The notes: generated from the letters alone by a model not told the origin. 64,000 nucleotides of DNA from Pedobacter antarcticus (GCF_900112985.1 NZ_FONS01000001.1:927730-991729), one strand, 5' to 3'; positions 39,652 through 47,300 are shown, counted from the first letter of the stretch. Numbers and translations are program-made.

Positions 39652-40095
39652 TTAAAACTCAGGTTTATCACTAAATCCTGTTATTTCCGTAACAGGCTCT
39701 TTTTGACTATTACGTGTCAATCTATTAGCGATTTGCTTATTAAACCATACTTTTCTGGTTTCTTCACTTAATTCTCCTTCTGGATACGGATCATCAATTA
39801 TAACTTCAATGAATGTTATCAAAGGCTTTTCTTGCTTCTCACTTGGAAAGTGCTTAACGACATATTTACTGATGAAGCTCCCAATACTTAAGGCTGCAGG
39901 TAAAGCACACATGACATCGCAGTCCACTTCTGAATACTTGTATCCGGATCCGTTTTTGAATTGGACATAAAGCTTGTTGGCCAGGATATCGGTACCCACA
40001 AAGGCAACGTTACTGGAAGGTTTTTCAATGAATTCGAATCCATCAAGGATAGGATCTACAGCGTACGTGCCGCTGGGAAGTGTGATTGTTTTCAT
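39652..40095 (-). CDS. KTSC domain phage protein
   Basis: 147 residues. Residues about 33-80 fit the KTSC domain (NKLYVQFKNGSGYKYSEV, then LSIGSFISKYVVKHF). In known proteins this short domain occurs with nucleic-acid-related enzymes; its function is not proven. A charged C-terminal tail follows. It lies in the early operon near the exonuclease and RecT genes. Confidence 0.75.
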   Translation of the reverse strand: MKTITLPSGTYAVDPILDGFEFIEKPSSNVAFVGTDILANKLYVQFKNGSGYKYSEVDCDVMCALPAALSIGSFISKYVVKHFPSEKQEKPLITFIEVIIDDPYPEGELSEETRKVWFNKQIANRLTRNSQKEPVTEITGFSDKPEF

Positions 40096-40104
40096 AAGAA
40101 TAGG

Positions 40105-40431
40105 TTAATATGGGAAATCATCATCTTCGTCCTGTGACTCTGGACCAAGGCTAAGTACCTTATCATGTAGCTTCTTAACATCCCATGGGTTTACGGGGGC
40201 CACATTCAATGAATCAGCGAATGTTCTGGCTACTTCTTCTGTGACCGGATTGATTGCATAAATAGCACCAGCACCATAATACTTAGTAAATGCTCCCGAT
40301 TTGGATGTTTCCGGAACATCAACTCTTAACATATTGCTGCCGGCAATATTCTGCTCGGTACACTTTCCAGCAATTTTACTATGTCCGAATAGTTCAACTA
40401 GACACCATAGATCAAATTTTTCATTTTCCAT
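40105..40431 (-). CDS. Conserved phage hypothetical protein
   Basis: 108 residues starting MENEKFDLWCLVELFGHSK. The middle region RVDVPETSKSGAFTKYYGAGAIYAINP is typical of small Bacteroidota phage proteins (shown in part). The C-terminus is acidic (ESQDEDDDFPY), as in many single-strand-binding proteins. Function unknown. Confidence 0.65.
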   Translation of the reverse strand: MENEKFDLWCLVELFGHSKIAGKCTEQNIAGSNMLRVDVPETSKSGAFTKYYGAGAIYAINPVTEEVARTFADSLNVAPVNPWDVKKLHDKVLSLGPESQDEDDDFPY

Positions 40432-40432
40432 T

Positions 40433-40615
40433 TTAAAATAGTTTAGTTTGGTTTTTGATTCTGTCTGGTCCGAGGATTGATTCAGTAGCCTCGTCTACTA
40501 TTTTTTCCAGCTTGACTGAAACCGTTAAGGCGACTTGTGCCCTTGTACGAAAGTACTCTGCCTGAGCAGTCCGCATGCGCTCAATTAGAGCAGCGTATTC
40601 TTTTATGTCTTCCAT
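40433..40615 (-). CDS. Small helical phage protein
   Basis: 60 residues, mostly helical (MEDIKEYAALIERMRTAQAE), ending RIKNQTKLF. Its start overlaps the stop of the upstream gene by one base. Family not recognised. Confidence 0.6.
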   Translation of the reverse strand: MEDIKEYAALIERMRTAQAEYFRTRAQVALTVSVKLEKIVDEATESILGPDRIKNQTKLF

Positions 40616-40893
40616 TATATCTCTTGAAATTGTATCTCCTCAACTTCGATTTTCATTGGAGGAAGTCTCTCAATAAATCTGGATGCAAGAAATGGTGCTC
40701 GTTCCAAACTCTGTCTTTTGCTATACTCAACGATAATAAGCTCACTGCTTTCTTCAATATAAATGCCCAAGCCTCGAGGTTTATTCACAAAGCCGCTCAC
40801 TGTATACAGATTGCCTTTTTTAGGAACTGTACATAGGCCAACTGGATTGATACCTCTATCATCTATACATTCTACTATGCTTCCTATTTCCAT
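40615..40893 (-). CDS. Small hypothetical phage protein
   Basis: 92 residues with a small beta-barrel pattern (IGSIVECIDDRGINP, then GNLYTVSGFV). Phage proteins with this pattern are common near recombination genes and their role is unknown. It overlaps the exonuclease gene stop by one base. Confidence 0.6.
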   Translation of the reverse strand: MEIGSIVECIDDRGINPVGLCTVPKKGNLYTVSGFVNKPRGLGIYIEESSELIIVEYSKRQSLERAPFLASRFIERLPPMKIEVEEIQFQEI

Positions 40894-41585
40894 TATGATG
40901 CTATTTTAAGGCCGTCGAATAACAGCCAGTATTTAAATGCTAGTTCTTCATATTGAGCTTTTCCATGCTCATATAGCTTTCTGCTCATATCAGTAATTGG
41001 AGCATTCCGGTCAATAGCGATCTTGAATATCTTCTGGTTCTTCTTACTGATACCAATCAGCATATCCTTGTTAGTTCCTTCGATATCCATGTACCAGGCA
41101 CGGGACCGGAAGTACCCGAAATGTTCACAAGCTGCTTCAAACTGGCTTTGAGTTTCTGCAGCAGTTGACTTGATATCACCTCCCATCTTCCAGGCTCTTA
41201 CGAGTAAATCCCATTTGCAACGGGTACCAGCTTCTAATGTGAAGTCGAAACCATTATAATTCATCAACCAATTGTACCTGGTTGATATTGCCTGGAAGTC
41301 CGCAGCATCGCTGATCATTTTAGCAAAAGGATCTTTGTAATAGGCACGCTTCATTGCTTTTGCCAGTTCAAAGTCTTCTGTAGTGTACCGGTAGGTCTGG
41401 TACTTCACGGTAAGATTAAAGAGGTCAACTTTATCTGGTTCAGTGATAAGGTTGTCCAGGAGTGTACCAAACGCATAAGCATATTCTTTATCACCAAATT
41501 GAGGCTTAGGATGAAGAAGTTCTTGGAGTGCAGAAAGATCAGAGTTGCTAATTTCTGATCTTCCAAAGTATGGATCCTGAACCAT
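40893..41585 (-). CDS. PD-(D/E)XK exonuclease-like protein (DUF3799/YqaJ-like)
   Basis: 230 residues. Nuclease motifs are a helix with YAYAFGTLLDNLI (Glu/His-type motif I), CKWDLLVRAWKMGGDIKST near residue 128 (the Asp and Lys of D-x-K) and the downstream YFRSRAWYMD helix. These fit phage RecE/YqaJ-type exonucleases that make single strands for RecT. The pair exonuclease-RecT is encoded 1.5 kb apart with a coiled-coil protein between. Confidence 0.82.
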   Translation of the reverse strand: MVQDPYFGRSEISNSDLSALQELLHPKPQFGDKEYAYAFGTLLDNLITEPDKVDLFNLTVKYQTYRYTTEDFELAKAMKRAYYKDPFAKMISDAADFQAISTRYNWLMNYNGFDFTLEAGTRCKWDLLVRAWKMGGDIKSTAAETQSQFEAACEHFGYFRSRAWYMDIEGTNKDMLIGISKKNQKIFKIAIDRNAPITDMSRKLYEHGKAQYEELAFKYWLLFDGLKIAS

Positions 41586-41740
41586 TATTGAAGTTTGTTG
41601 TCAGACAAGAAATCAACGATTTGCTGAATTGAGCAGCAGTAATCCTTTCCTAAAGTATCAACCATTTTTTTGAGATAATTAAGGCTAATGTTTTCAGGAA
41701 GATTCACTTGTACAGTTTTGTATCTTATCTTCTTTGCCAT
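41585..41740 (-). CDS. Small basic phage protein before the exonuclease
   Basis: 51 residues beginning MAKKIRYKTVQVNLPENIS, with CCSIQQIVDFLSDN near the end. The stop forms a TAATG junction with the exonuclease gene. The short basic N-terminus and single helix give a ribbon-helix-like look, so a DNA-binding role is possible but unproven. Confidence 0.6.
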   Translation of the reverse strand: MAKKIRYKTVQVNLPENISLNYLKKMVDTLGKDYCCSIQQIVDFLSDNKLQ

Positions 41741-41742
41741 TA

Positions 41743-42966
41743 CTAAGCTACTTTAGAGGTTACCGCCTTAACTTCTTCAACGTACTCAATGAAAGGATTA
41801 TCAATCTTCTCACCTGACTTATTATTTTGCTTCTCAGCAAAAGCTTTCATCTGAATCAAAGACTTTTTACCAAAATCATCAACTGATAAACCTTTTCCTT
41901 CTTTCTCAAAATAGAAAATGAAGATTGCACCCCAACCATCAGTAGACAGTACATTGATCTTTTCAGAAGCTTTTGATTTGCCTGTAGTTTCTTTAACCTC
42001 AGCAAGAGCAGCAGTGGTATCGAATAATGAACCAGCAGTCTCAAGGGCGACTGTATTCTGAACTGCAGCTTTGTCTTTTACCTCCTGATCTTCCTGTTCT
42101 TTCTTTAATCGAAGTTCATCTGCTTTGCGTCGGTCTTCTGCAGCCTTCTCAAGTCGCGCTTTTTCCTGTGCACCGGCTTTGGCTATTTCTTTTAATTCCA
42201 GAACACGGGATGGAATTAACTCCAGCGTATTTGACTTTTCAGCCTCAATATTTTCATGAAAGACCGCTGCCAGCTCATCATAAAGCTTTTCACGTTCATC
42301 GTAAATTATTTGATCAGCTTCCGCCTGGTCGATATAAGCAGTAAAAACTGGCGGCTGAATTAATCTGAAATTAGCAATCGGATAAATAAGTGGCCTGGCT
42401 TTGATGTACTCCGTAATCTCCGTTACATTTTCAAGGGTCAACAGGTTGTATTTTTTTTGTATGTCTGTTTTGAATGCAGATAGCTTTTGGTTGAAAATTG
42501 AACGGATATGGTTTTGAATATCAGCTTTGATAGAAATCCTTTCTTTTGCAATATTTTGCTGCTTAAGGATTTCTTGTTCTTTTTTCCTTTGCTCATTAAC
42601 TTTGAATGTTGCCCATTGATCACGGGCGGTTTGAATTTTAGCATATACGCTATCAGACTTTTTAGGATCCAGTTTACCTTCCTGAGCTGTAAACAAGCCA
42701 GCAAGCTTAGTCATCATCTGGGTGATGGGCGACCTACGTTCATTTAAGATTTTAATAGCTTGCTTTGCTTTTACTTGCCATTCGTTTGCCGCAGCATCAA
42801 GCTCGTCAGACATGCCTTGACCTTCGATAGTGTCAAGTAATTGAGTTGCACCTTTGACGGCTTTATCAGCAAAGGTTTCGTTTGCCACCAGTATTAAACC
42901 GGCATTTTCCATTGTCGTAGAGATTTCCTCTACATTGATATTTGATATTGCTGTTGTAGTTGACAT
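41743..42966 (-). CDS. Coiled-coil phage protein between RecT and exonuclease
   Basis: 407 residues. Residues about 110-180 and 240-300 are long charged helices (EKARLEKAAEDRRKADELRL), between which lies a short alpha/beta region. The C-terminus contains LSTDGWGAIFIFYFEKEGK. No enzyme motif is seen. The place between recT and the exonuclease gene suggests a recombination accessory, perhaps an SbcC-like or Siphovirus Gp157-like helper, but that is inference. Confidence 0.55.
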   Translation of the reverse strand: MSTTTAISNINVEEISTTMENAGLILVANETFADKAVKGATQLLDTIEGQGMSDELDAAANEWQVKAKQAIKILNERRSPITQMMTKLAGLFTAQEGKLDPKKSDSVYAKIQTARDQWATFKVNEQRKKEQEILKQQNIAKERISIKADIQNHIRSIFNQKLSAFKTDIQKKYNLLTLENVTEITEYIKARPLIYPIANFRLIQPPVFTAYIDQAEADQIIYDEREKLYDELAAVFHENIEAEKSNTLELIPSRVLELKEIAKAGAQEKARLEKAAEDRRKADELRLKKEQEDQEVKDKAAVQNTVALETAGSLFDTTAALAEVKETTGKSKASEKINVLSTDGWGAIFIFYFEKEGKGLSVDDFGKKSLIQMKAFAEKQNNKSGEKIDNPFIEYVEEVKAVTSKVA

Positions 42967-42990
42967 TGGTTTCTATTTTAAATGGTTAAA

Positions 42991-43034
42991 GGCACCCGCT
43001 CAACTTGACAAGAGTTGTTTATATTGCGGATGCC
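42991..43034 (-). promoter_or_regulatory. Hairpin in the recT-downstream gap
   Basis: GGCACCCGC pairs with GCGGATGCC (9 bp including one G-U), with a second small hairpin inside. Only TTT follows on the minus strand, so it is more likely an RNA processing or attenuation site than a full terminator. Confidence 0.45.
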
Positions 43035-43053
43035 CGGTTATGAATTGGGTTAA

Positions 43054-44055
43054 TTAAAATTCTGGTTCGTCGGAGGTATCGATACCTGCAAATGTTTTTG
43101 TTTGAATCGGTTCAGTATTATGTGCCTCCTCTAAAGCAACATCAAAATCACTTTGCTCCGACTGCGATAAATCCTCTTCAGGAACATATTCTGCTTCTGT
43201 GAATTCAGAAACATCAAAACCTTGTCTGATTGCATCAGATGCCACAGGCACAAATGCGTCAGGCAACTTTGGAGAATTCACAACTTTAGGGTAAAGTTTG
43301 AATGCATGTTTCAATGTCTTGCCTTCAAAAAACAGTTTGTCTATCTGACCGCTATTTGAAGTGTAAAGTGCATTTGCCTTACCAGGAAGCTTCCTTCCAG
43401 CAGCAGCATCCCATTTAGAATTTTTATTTTCAGACGATGCTTTCCATTTGGCGACATCTCCCATATCAAAGGTTTTAATTTCGAATGATCCATCTGGTTT
43501 TTCAATTCGAATGAATGAACCGACAATTACAGGCTTATCGCCTCTATTACCTTTTTTCCATGTTACACGTACATTACCAATATCATCAGTAAACTCTTCA
43601 TAATCATCACATTCATAAACTATGATCGGTTTTGCTGCATCTTTTATTTGGCCGTTTTGGATACGGATCTTCTTTTCACCGTAAGGAGTTGGCTGAGCGA
43701 CAACTTCTTTAATCCATTTGTCCGGCTGACCTTTCGGTGCAACATTTCTATTGCCAGGGATCAGGTAGACATCTGACTGTGGCCCCCCTTCAAAACTTAA
43801 CTGCCATCCTCCTACTTGCATATAAGCAAGGAAAATAGACATTGGTGTGCAGGCACTTAAATCCTCACTATCGGTTATCCTTTTAATGAAGTTATCCTTC
43901 TCACGCTCATGAAAAGCAACTGCTTGTTCTCTTGGAACACGGTACATTGCTACGAATTTGTTAATAAAGTGATCTCCTATCGCAGCATCCTTCACTACTG
44001 ATAACGGATGTAGTCTATCGATATAATCTTTGGTAACTTGAATTTGATTTGACAT
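43054..44055 (-). CDS. recT: RecT-family single-strand annealing protein
   Basis: 333 residues. The N-terminal half carries the RecT core: SIFLAYMQVGGWQLSFEG near residue 78, DVYLIPGNRNV and PIIVYECDDYEEF. A Lys/Ala-rich region and an acidic C-terminus follow (SEQSDFDVALEEAHN). RecT anneals complementary strands made by the phage exonuclease at 40,893-41,585 and supports phage recombination. Confidence 0.9.
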   Translation of the reverse strand: MSNQIQVTKDYIDRLHPLSVVKDAAIGDHFINKFVAMYRVPREQAVAFHEREKDNFIKRITDSEDLSACTPMSIFLAYMQVGGWQLSFEGGPQSDVYLIPGNRNVAPKGQPDKWIKEVVAQPTPYGEKKIRIQNGQIKDAAKPIIVYECDDYEEFTDDIGNVRVTWKKGNRGDKPVIVGSFIRIEKPDGSFEIKTFDMGDVAKWKASSENKNSKWDAAAGRKLPGKANALYTSNSGQIDKLFFEGKTLKHAFKLYPKVVNSPKLPDAFVPVASDAIRQGFDVSEFTEAEYVPEEDLSQSEQSDFDVALEEAHNTEPIQTKTFAGIDTSDEPEF

Positions 44056-44059
44056 GATA

Positions 44060-44245
44060 TTATTTATTAAGTGTTTTATGAAATTTCAATACCTTATTAG
44101 TCTCTGGTATAATTGAATGGATATCAAAGGCCTTATCAGGCAGGTGTAACTCATTCCGAATACCGATTACCCAGGCGTTATAACCCGCTGCGGTACGATC
44201 GTAATCCAATGGAATAATTGTTCGAGTAATTGCGAGTCTACCCAT
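44060..44245 (-). CDS. Small hypothetical phage protein
   Basis: 61 residues from MGRLAITRTIIPLDYDR; GGGAGG lies 7-8 nt before this ATG, and an alternative ATG at 44,251 is in frame. Longer versions from 44,362 are antisense-free shadows of the zinc-finger gene and are rejected. The sequence YNAWVIGIRNELHLPDKAF is recurrent in phage proteins of unknown role. Confidence 0.6.
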   Translation of the reverse strand: MGRLAITRTIIPLDYDRTAAGYNAWVIGIRNELHLPDKAFDIHSIIPETNKVLKFHKTLNK

Positions 44246-44411
44246 GGTCATACCTCCCTTCGTTATTATTTCTCTCATGAAAGATGTCAAGACAAGACAA
44301 TTCACAGAAGGTATGCCCGAGACTGAAAAACCTTTCGTGAGCAAAGGGTTGGTTGCATTCAAAACACTTAGTAGGTTTTGAAATATGGTAGGTTGTGGTT
44401 ACTTTTGACAT
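44238..44411 (-). CDS. Small zinc-finger phage protein
   Basis: 57 residues. The pattern CFECNQPF ... HTFCELSCLDIFHER gives two CxxC/CxxxC pairs, typical of a small zinc-binding domain. It is read in a different frame from the longer shadow frame starting at 44,362 and overlaps the next gene by 8 bp. Function unknown, possibly nucleic-acid binding. Confidence 0.7.
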   Translation of the reverse strand: MSKVTTTYHISKPTKCFECNQPFAHERFFSLGHTFCELSCLDIFHERNNNEGRYDHG

Positions 44412-44455
44412 GGTTTCTTATTTTAAGTGGTTTAATACTGCTTTTAATTTGAGGG

Positions 44456-44482
44456 GCGGCTATTGACAGTAGCCGCTTTTTT
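44456..44482 (+). terminator. Terminator-like hairpin facing the plus strand
   Basis: GCGGCTA pairs with TAGCCGC around a 7-nt loop and TTTTTT follows on the plus strand. No plus-strand gene precedes it, so its purpose inside a minus-strand early operon is unclear. On the minus strand it lacks a T-run and may serve as an mRNA processing hairpin. Confidence 0.5.
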
Positions 44483-44684
44483 AATACCCAAAAATCCCGT
44501 GATCTGTACCGATCCTCTTTTTTAGGGCAGCGACAAATTGAATCTCACTTATCCCCAGATCGTTTAAAATCTTTTTCTTTTTGTTGTAGGTTAATCTGAT
44601 ATCCCTCGCATAAAAGCCTTCTAAAAGCTCGTCCGTTTTCGGCTTTGCTTTGATTTTCGCTTTATGTAGATATGCTATTTTCAT
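44481..44684 (-). CDS. Small basic phage protein
   Basis: 67 residues: MKIAYLHKAKIKAKPKTDEL, then RLTYNKKKKILNDLGISE and a C-terminal helix. Very basic, with no recognised family. Its ATG follows directly on the stop of the upstream gene. Confidence 0.6.
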   Translation of the reverse strand: MKIAYLHKAKIKAKPKTDELLEGFYARDIRLTYNKKKKILNDLGISEIQFVAALKKRIGTDHGIFGY

Positions 44685-44852
44685 TTAACTGATTTTCAAT
44701 TCTTTTACTGGTTCATGGACGTAATCATCATTGATACCTATTACTTCCTTAAGTCTTCTGAGCTCAATCAGTAAGTGCGCTTGAAGAAATACCACCTCTT
44801 TTTCAAGTTGTGCGATTCTTTCTTTATCCGTGAGTTTTTTGACTCTTCCCAT
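44685..44852 (-). CDS. Small coiled-coil phage protein
   Basis: 55 residues, MGRVKKLTDKERIAQLEKEV, with heptads (LEKEVVFLQAHLLIELRRLK). Its stop abuts the next ATG (TAAATG). Function unknown. Confidence 0.6.
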   Translation of the reverse strand: MGRVKKLTDKERIAQLEKEVVFLQAHLLIELRRLKEVIGINDDYVHEPVKELKIS

Positions 44853-44897
44853 TTTACCGATTTAGTTGTTGTGGTTCGTATTCATTGTGGATCCTTG

Positions 44898-45131
44898 CTA
44901 TTGCATTTTCTTATCAAAACTTCTTTTGACAATTACAGCTGAGTTGTCTTCTTCAAGATTGACACTGTATTCTCTGCTTGGATATCTGTCTTTAATGGTA
45001 CTACTCACCATAGTTCTCAGGTATCTTTCTCTTTTTGGATTAAAAGGCAACTCCTGCCCCTCTTTAATTCCCTCCACCAGTCTTACCAAAGAAATTCCTG
45101 GTACTGGTTCTGCTAAATTCGATACATCCAT
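44898..45131 (-). CDS. Small hypothetical early phage protein
   Basis: 77 residues with a helical then beta pattern (NPKRERYLRTMVSSTIKD, then EYSVNLEEDNSAVIVKRSF). It follows the LuxR-type gene by one base and belongs to the first early genes from PL-like transcription. Confidence 0.6.
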   Translation of the reverse strand: MDVSNLAEPVPGISLVRLVEGIKEGQELPFNPKRERYLRTMVSSTIKDRYPSREYSVNLEEDNSAVIVKRSFDKKMQ

Positions 45132-45132
45132 A

Positions 45133-45393
45133 TCAATTGATTATTTGTTTATTGGCAGCGTAGCGGATCAACTCCCCTTTTGAAAGGCAACCAGTTTTCC
45201 TACGAATGCTAACCGAATGATTAATTACTGTCCTAATGCTGATATTTAATAAAGCAGCTATGATTTTATCGGGAAAAGAGATGTAACTCATAATTTCCAT
45301 TTCTCGTCTGGTTAACCCTGGGTCAATCAGATTTCCGATCGGCTGGTATATGAAGCCGGCATTTGAAGTTAATTGGTTCCTGTGTTGTAGCAT
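45133..45393 (-). CDS. LuxR-type HTH regulator, first early gene
   Basis: 86 residues. Residues about 27-80 match the LuxR/NarL C-terminal domain (LTRREMEIMSYISFP, then IIAALLNISIRTVINHSVSI). No receiver or ligand domain is present. As the first gene of the minus-strand early operon, divergent from the S24 repressor, it is a good candidate activator or Cro-like regulator and might bind the dispersed 26-bp elements. That link is inference. Confidence 0.78.
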   Translation of the reverse strand: MLQHRNQLTSNAGFIYQPIGNLIDPGLTRREMEIMSYISFPDKIIAALLNISIRTVINHSVSIRRKTGCLSKGELIRYAANKQIIN

Positions 45394-45434
45394 TTTGGTA
45401 GTTTCTTACTATATGTGAGTGAAATGTTTTTATG

Positions 45435-45494
45435 TACCTTTGTTTCTGTTAGGTAAGACAAATATAAGGAGTGTAATTACATTTTGCAATTACA
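45435..45494. promoter_or_regulatory. Lysogeny switch: divergent promoters and twin operators
   Basis: On the minus strand ATTG (45,490-45,487), a 20-nt spacer and TATATTTG (45,466-45,459) form an early promoter. Inside the spacer lie TGTAATTACA (45,472-45,481, perfect palindrome) and TGCAATTACA (45,485-45,494), 13 bp apart. On the plus strand TACCTTTG (45,435-45,442) is a -7 box that may serve the repressor gene. The repressor probably binds the twin sites and blocks the early promoter. Confidence 0.65.
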
Positions 45495-45527
45495 TTATGT
45501 ATTTATAAGAAATAAAAACGTAATCAA

Positions 45528-46160
45528 TTGAATATCAACGGAAAAAAATTAAAGATGGCTATCAAATCTCTTGATATGACGCAGGAGGAGGCCGCTATTA
45601 AGCTAAATACAAGTCGTCAATCGTTGAGTCAGTGGTTTAAATATGAAGTTTTATCTAATGACATATTACAAAATGTAAAGACAAACCTCAATATTGATTT
45701 AAATGTTGGGGACAGTTTCAGAGATACATTAAACCCGTCAATCAACTCAGATAGAAAAGGCGTGCCATATTACGATATTGATTTTGTCGGTGGTTTCGAC
45801 TTGGTTTTTAACGGCGGTCAGGTAAACCCAGCATTTTATATTGATTTCCTACCTTTCAATGACGCCGACTACTGGGTCAATGTATCTGGTAACAGCATGG
45901 GACCTTTAATTGCTCACGGAGATTTAGTGGCATTAAAAAAAGTTGACAGCTGGCAAGAATTTTTACTGGAAGGTGAAATTTACGCAGTGATAACCAATAA
46001 TGGGTTTAGAACTATAAAAATGATTGGTGCAGGGAAGGATGACGAACACTATATGTTAATACCTTACAATAAGGGTGCAGATTATGCAAATCAGTCAATT
46101 CCAAAAAAAGTAATAACCCATGTGTTCCGGGTGAAAGGGGCAATCAAAAAGTTCTTTTAG
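45528..46160 (+). CDS. Phage repressor (HTH plus S24 peptidase domain)
   Basis: 210 residues, starting at a TTG (MNINGKKLKMAIKSLDM). Residues about 6-40 form a helix-turn-helix (MTQEEAAIKLNTSRQSLSQW). The C-terminal LexA/CI-like domain has the nucleophile Ser123 in SGNSMGPLIAHGD and the base Lys164 in FRTIKMIG, so the dyad is intact here, unlike the UmuD-like protein. DNA damage should inactivate it and induce the prophage. It is divergent from the early operon across twin operators. Confidence 0.9.
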   Translation: MNINGKKLKMAIKSLDMTQEEAAIKLNTSRQSLSQWFKYEVLSNDILQNVKTNLNIDLNVGDSFRDTLNPSINSDRKGVPYYDIDFVGGFDLVFNGGQVNPAFYIDFLPFNDADYWVNVSGNSMGPLIAHGDLVALKKVDSWQEFLLEGEIYAVITNNGFRTIKMIGAGKDDEHYMLIPYNKGADYANQSIPKKVITHVFRVKGAIKKFF

Positions 46161-46180
46161 ACTAAAGTGTAATATCGCAT

Positions 46181-46492
46181 ATGGAATCATTTATAGTTAT
46201 CGTCGGGATAATTCAATTTTTTGTGTTAATTATCTTTTTTCAAATCGCCGGGAATATCGAAGCTATACGAATTCGGTTCACTAGCAAAAACCCTGAAACC
46301 TGGTTAAAGAAATATCAGAAGAGCATCTCCCTGAGACGAGATTCCGAAGCATTATACCACCTTCAGGAATTTGTCTGGGAATCGCTTCAGAGGAAAAAAA
46401 GTAAGGCAAAATATGATTCTTTAAAATCCGAGTACGAATCAGCATTTACAAGTTTAGGTGCAGTGTTTCCGATATATCCCTTTAACGATTAG
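46181..46492 (+). CDS. Small membrane protein of the lysogeny operon
   Basis: 103 residues: an N-terminal membrane span (FIVIVGIIQFFVLIIFFQIAG), then a helical cytoplasmic part rich in Lys and Glu (ETWLKKYQKSISLRRDS). It is expressed with the repressor in lysogens, so a role in superinfection exclusion is conceivable but has no direct support. Confidence 0.55.
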   Translation: MESFIVIVGIIQFFVLIIFFQIAGNIEAIRIRFTSKNPETWLKKYQKSISLRRDSEALYHLQEFVWESLQRKKSKAKYDSLKSEYESAFTSLGAVFPIYPFND

Positions 46493-46497
46493 AAATA

Positions 46498-46770
46498 ATG
46501 GGCAAAAAGGAAAAGGAATTCGAAGCTAAAATGAAGGCGATCTTACTTGAGAAGCAGTTGATCATAAAAAACATAAATTCTCAGTTAGAAAGATACCGCA
46601 AACTTGAGGCAGAAGAGGAACAGCTGGAAGATGATGAATTTGAGCGTACTGGTATCTTTTCAATAGAGCTGGACTTTGAAATTAATATCACTGAAAGAGA
46701 TATGATGATTGACCTGATTAAAAGATCAGAAGGAATAAATTTTACACCGGATAAACAAATGGAGAATTAA
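46498..46770 (+). CDS. Coiled-coil protein of the lysogeny operon
   Basis: 90 residues with an N-terminal coiled coil (KEFEAKMKAILLEKQLIIKN, then QLERYRKLEAEEEQLEDDE). The C-terminal part is a small amphipathic helix. It lies 5 bp after the membrane protein and 1 bp before the XRE gene; all four genes appear cotranscribed. Confidence 0.6.
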   Translation: MGKKEKEFEAKMKAILLEKQLIIKNINSQLERYRKLEAEEEQLEDDEFERTGIFSIELDFEINITERDMMIDLIKRSEGINFTPDKQMEN

Positions 46771-46771
46771 T

Positions 46772-47170
46772 ATGGCGCTTAGGCAGGAAAAACTGACAAC
46801 TGATGAAACGAAAAGATTTAAAATACTTCGTGAAACTGAAGGCTTAACTCAGACGAAGTTTGCTGAGATGCTAGAGCTTACACAGCCAACTATTCAACGT
46901 TACGAATCTGGCGCTTACATCATCCCTATTGATGTGATTAAAAAAGCACATGAGGTTTTCAATATGAGTTTCGAGTGGTTCTTTTTTGGAAAAGGAGATC
47001 GTAAAGTAAAGGCGTCCGCAGAAAAAGGCACTCAACTCGGAGGATTTATAAAGGATATGAAAACACTTTCGACTAACCAACAACTATTAGAAAATCAGGT
47101 TTCTACTTTGAAAAATGAACTTTACAAACTACTTGACGAATTCAATAAAATCAAGTCAAAAACCTTATAA
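46772..47170 (+). CDS. XRE-family regulator at the prophage end
   Basis: 132 residues. Residues about 13-67 form a classical XRE helix-turn-helix (LRETEGLTQTKFAEMLELTQ, then IQRYESGAYIIPIDVIKKA) and the C-terminus is a coiled coil (LENQVSTLKNELYKLLDEF). It is the last gene before attR, 102 bp from the core, and may regulate lysogeny or integrase. Confidence 0.85.
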   Translation: MALRQEKLTTDETKRFKILRETEGLTQTKFAEMLELTQPTIQRYESGAYIIPIDVIKKAHEVFNMSFEWFFFGKGDRKVKASAEKGTQLGGFIKDMKTLSTNQQLLENQVSTLKNELYKLLDEFNKIKSKTL

Positions 47171-47217
47171 AATTACGCACAAAATGGGGACTATTCGGGG
47201 ACAAAAACCTTATAAAA
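47157..47217. repeat. Direct repeats beside attR (candidate integrase arm sites)
   Basis: CAAAAACCTTATAAAA occurs twice (47,157-47,172, overlapping the end of the XRE gene, and 47,202-47,217). Between them GGGGAC is repeated at an 11-bp pitch (47,186-47,191 and 47,197-47,202). Arrays of short direct repeats next to an att core are typical of arm-type sites for tyrosine integrases. Confidence 0.45.
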
Positions 47218-47271
47218 CATGAGTAAAAAACTTTTGAAAGCGGCTTTAAACGTACTCCAGAGTGACATCAT

Positions 47272-47289
47272 GAATCCCTCTTCCTCCGC
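47272..47289 (+). other. attR core: 3' end of a tRNA-Ser-like gene
   Basis: GAATCCCTCTTCCTCCGC matches the 3' side of a tRNA T-arm and acceptor stem (tRNA-Ser style). No 5' half of a tRNA lies to its left. The prophage therefore integrated in the tRNA 3' end: the intact gene should be left of the window, and this is the duplicated core followed by host DNA. Confidence 0.75.
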
Positions 47290-47300
47290 AGAAATCAAAA

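Larger units (their letters stand above)
1..47289. mobile_element. Siphovirus-like prophage (right part; left end outside window)
   Basis: Contiguous phage gene order on the minus strand: repressor region, recombination and replication genes, terminase, portal, capsid, connectors, tail tube, tail chaperone, tape measure and tail tip. The right end is set by a copy of a tRNA 3' end (47,272-47,289) followed by an orphan tRNA-type terminator. No integrase, holin or endolysin gene is visible in the window, so these probably lie to the left. Coding capacity appears intact: the only interruptions seen are two candidate frameshift sites. The element carries plus-strand accessory genes between 18.9 and 30 kb. 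Confidence 0.95.

Noticed and set aside
38983..44055. Classical toxin or restriction-modification system in the early operon
   Set aside because: The genes there match recombination and nucleotide-pool functions; the methylase at 30,008 has no restriction partner next to it.
44246..44362. Long N-terminus of the gene at 44,060-44,245
   Set aside because: The region encodes a convincing Cys-rich zinc-finger protein in another frame, and a GGGAGG sequence precedes the internal ATG.
47221..47290. Complete tRNA gene at the prophage end
   Set aside because: Only the 3' 18 bp are tRNA-like; no acceptor, D-arm or anticodon sequence lies upstream.
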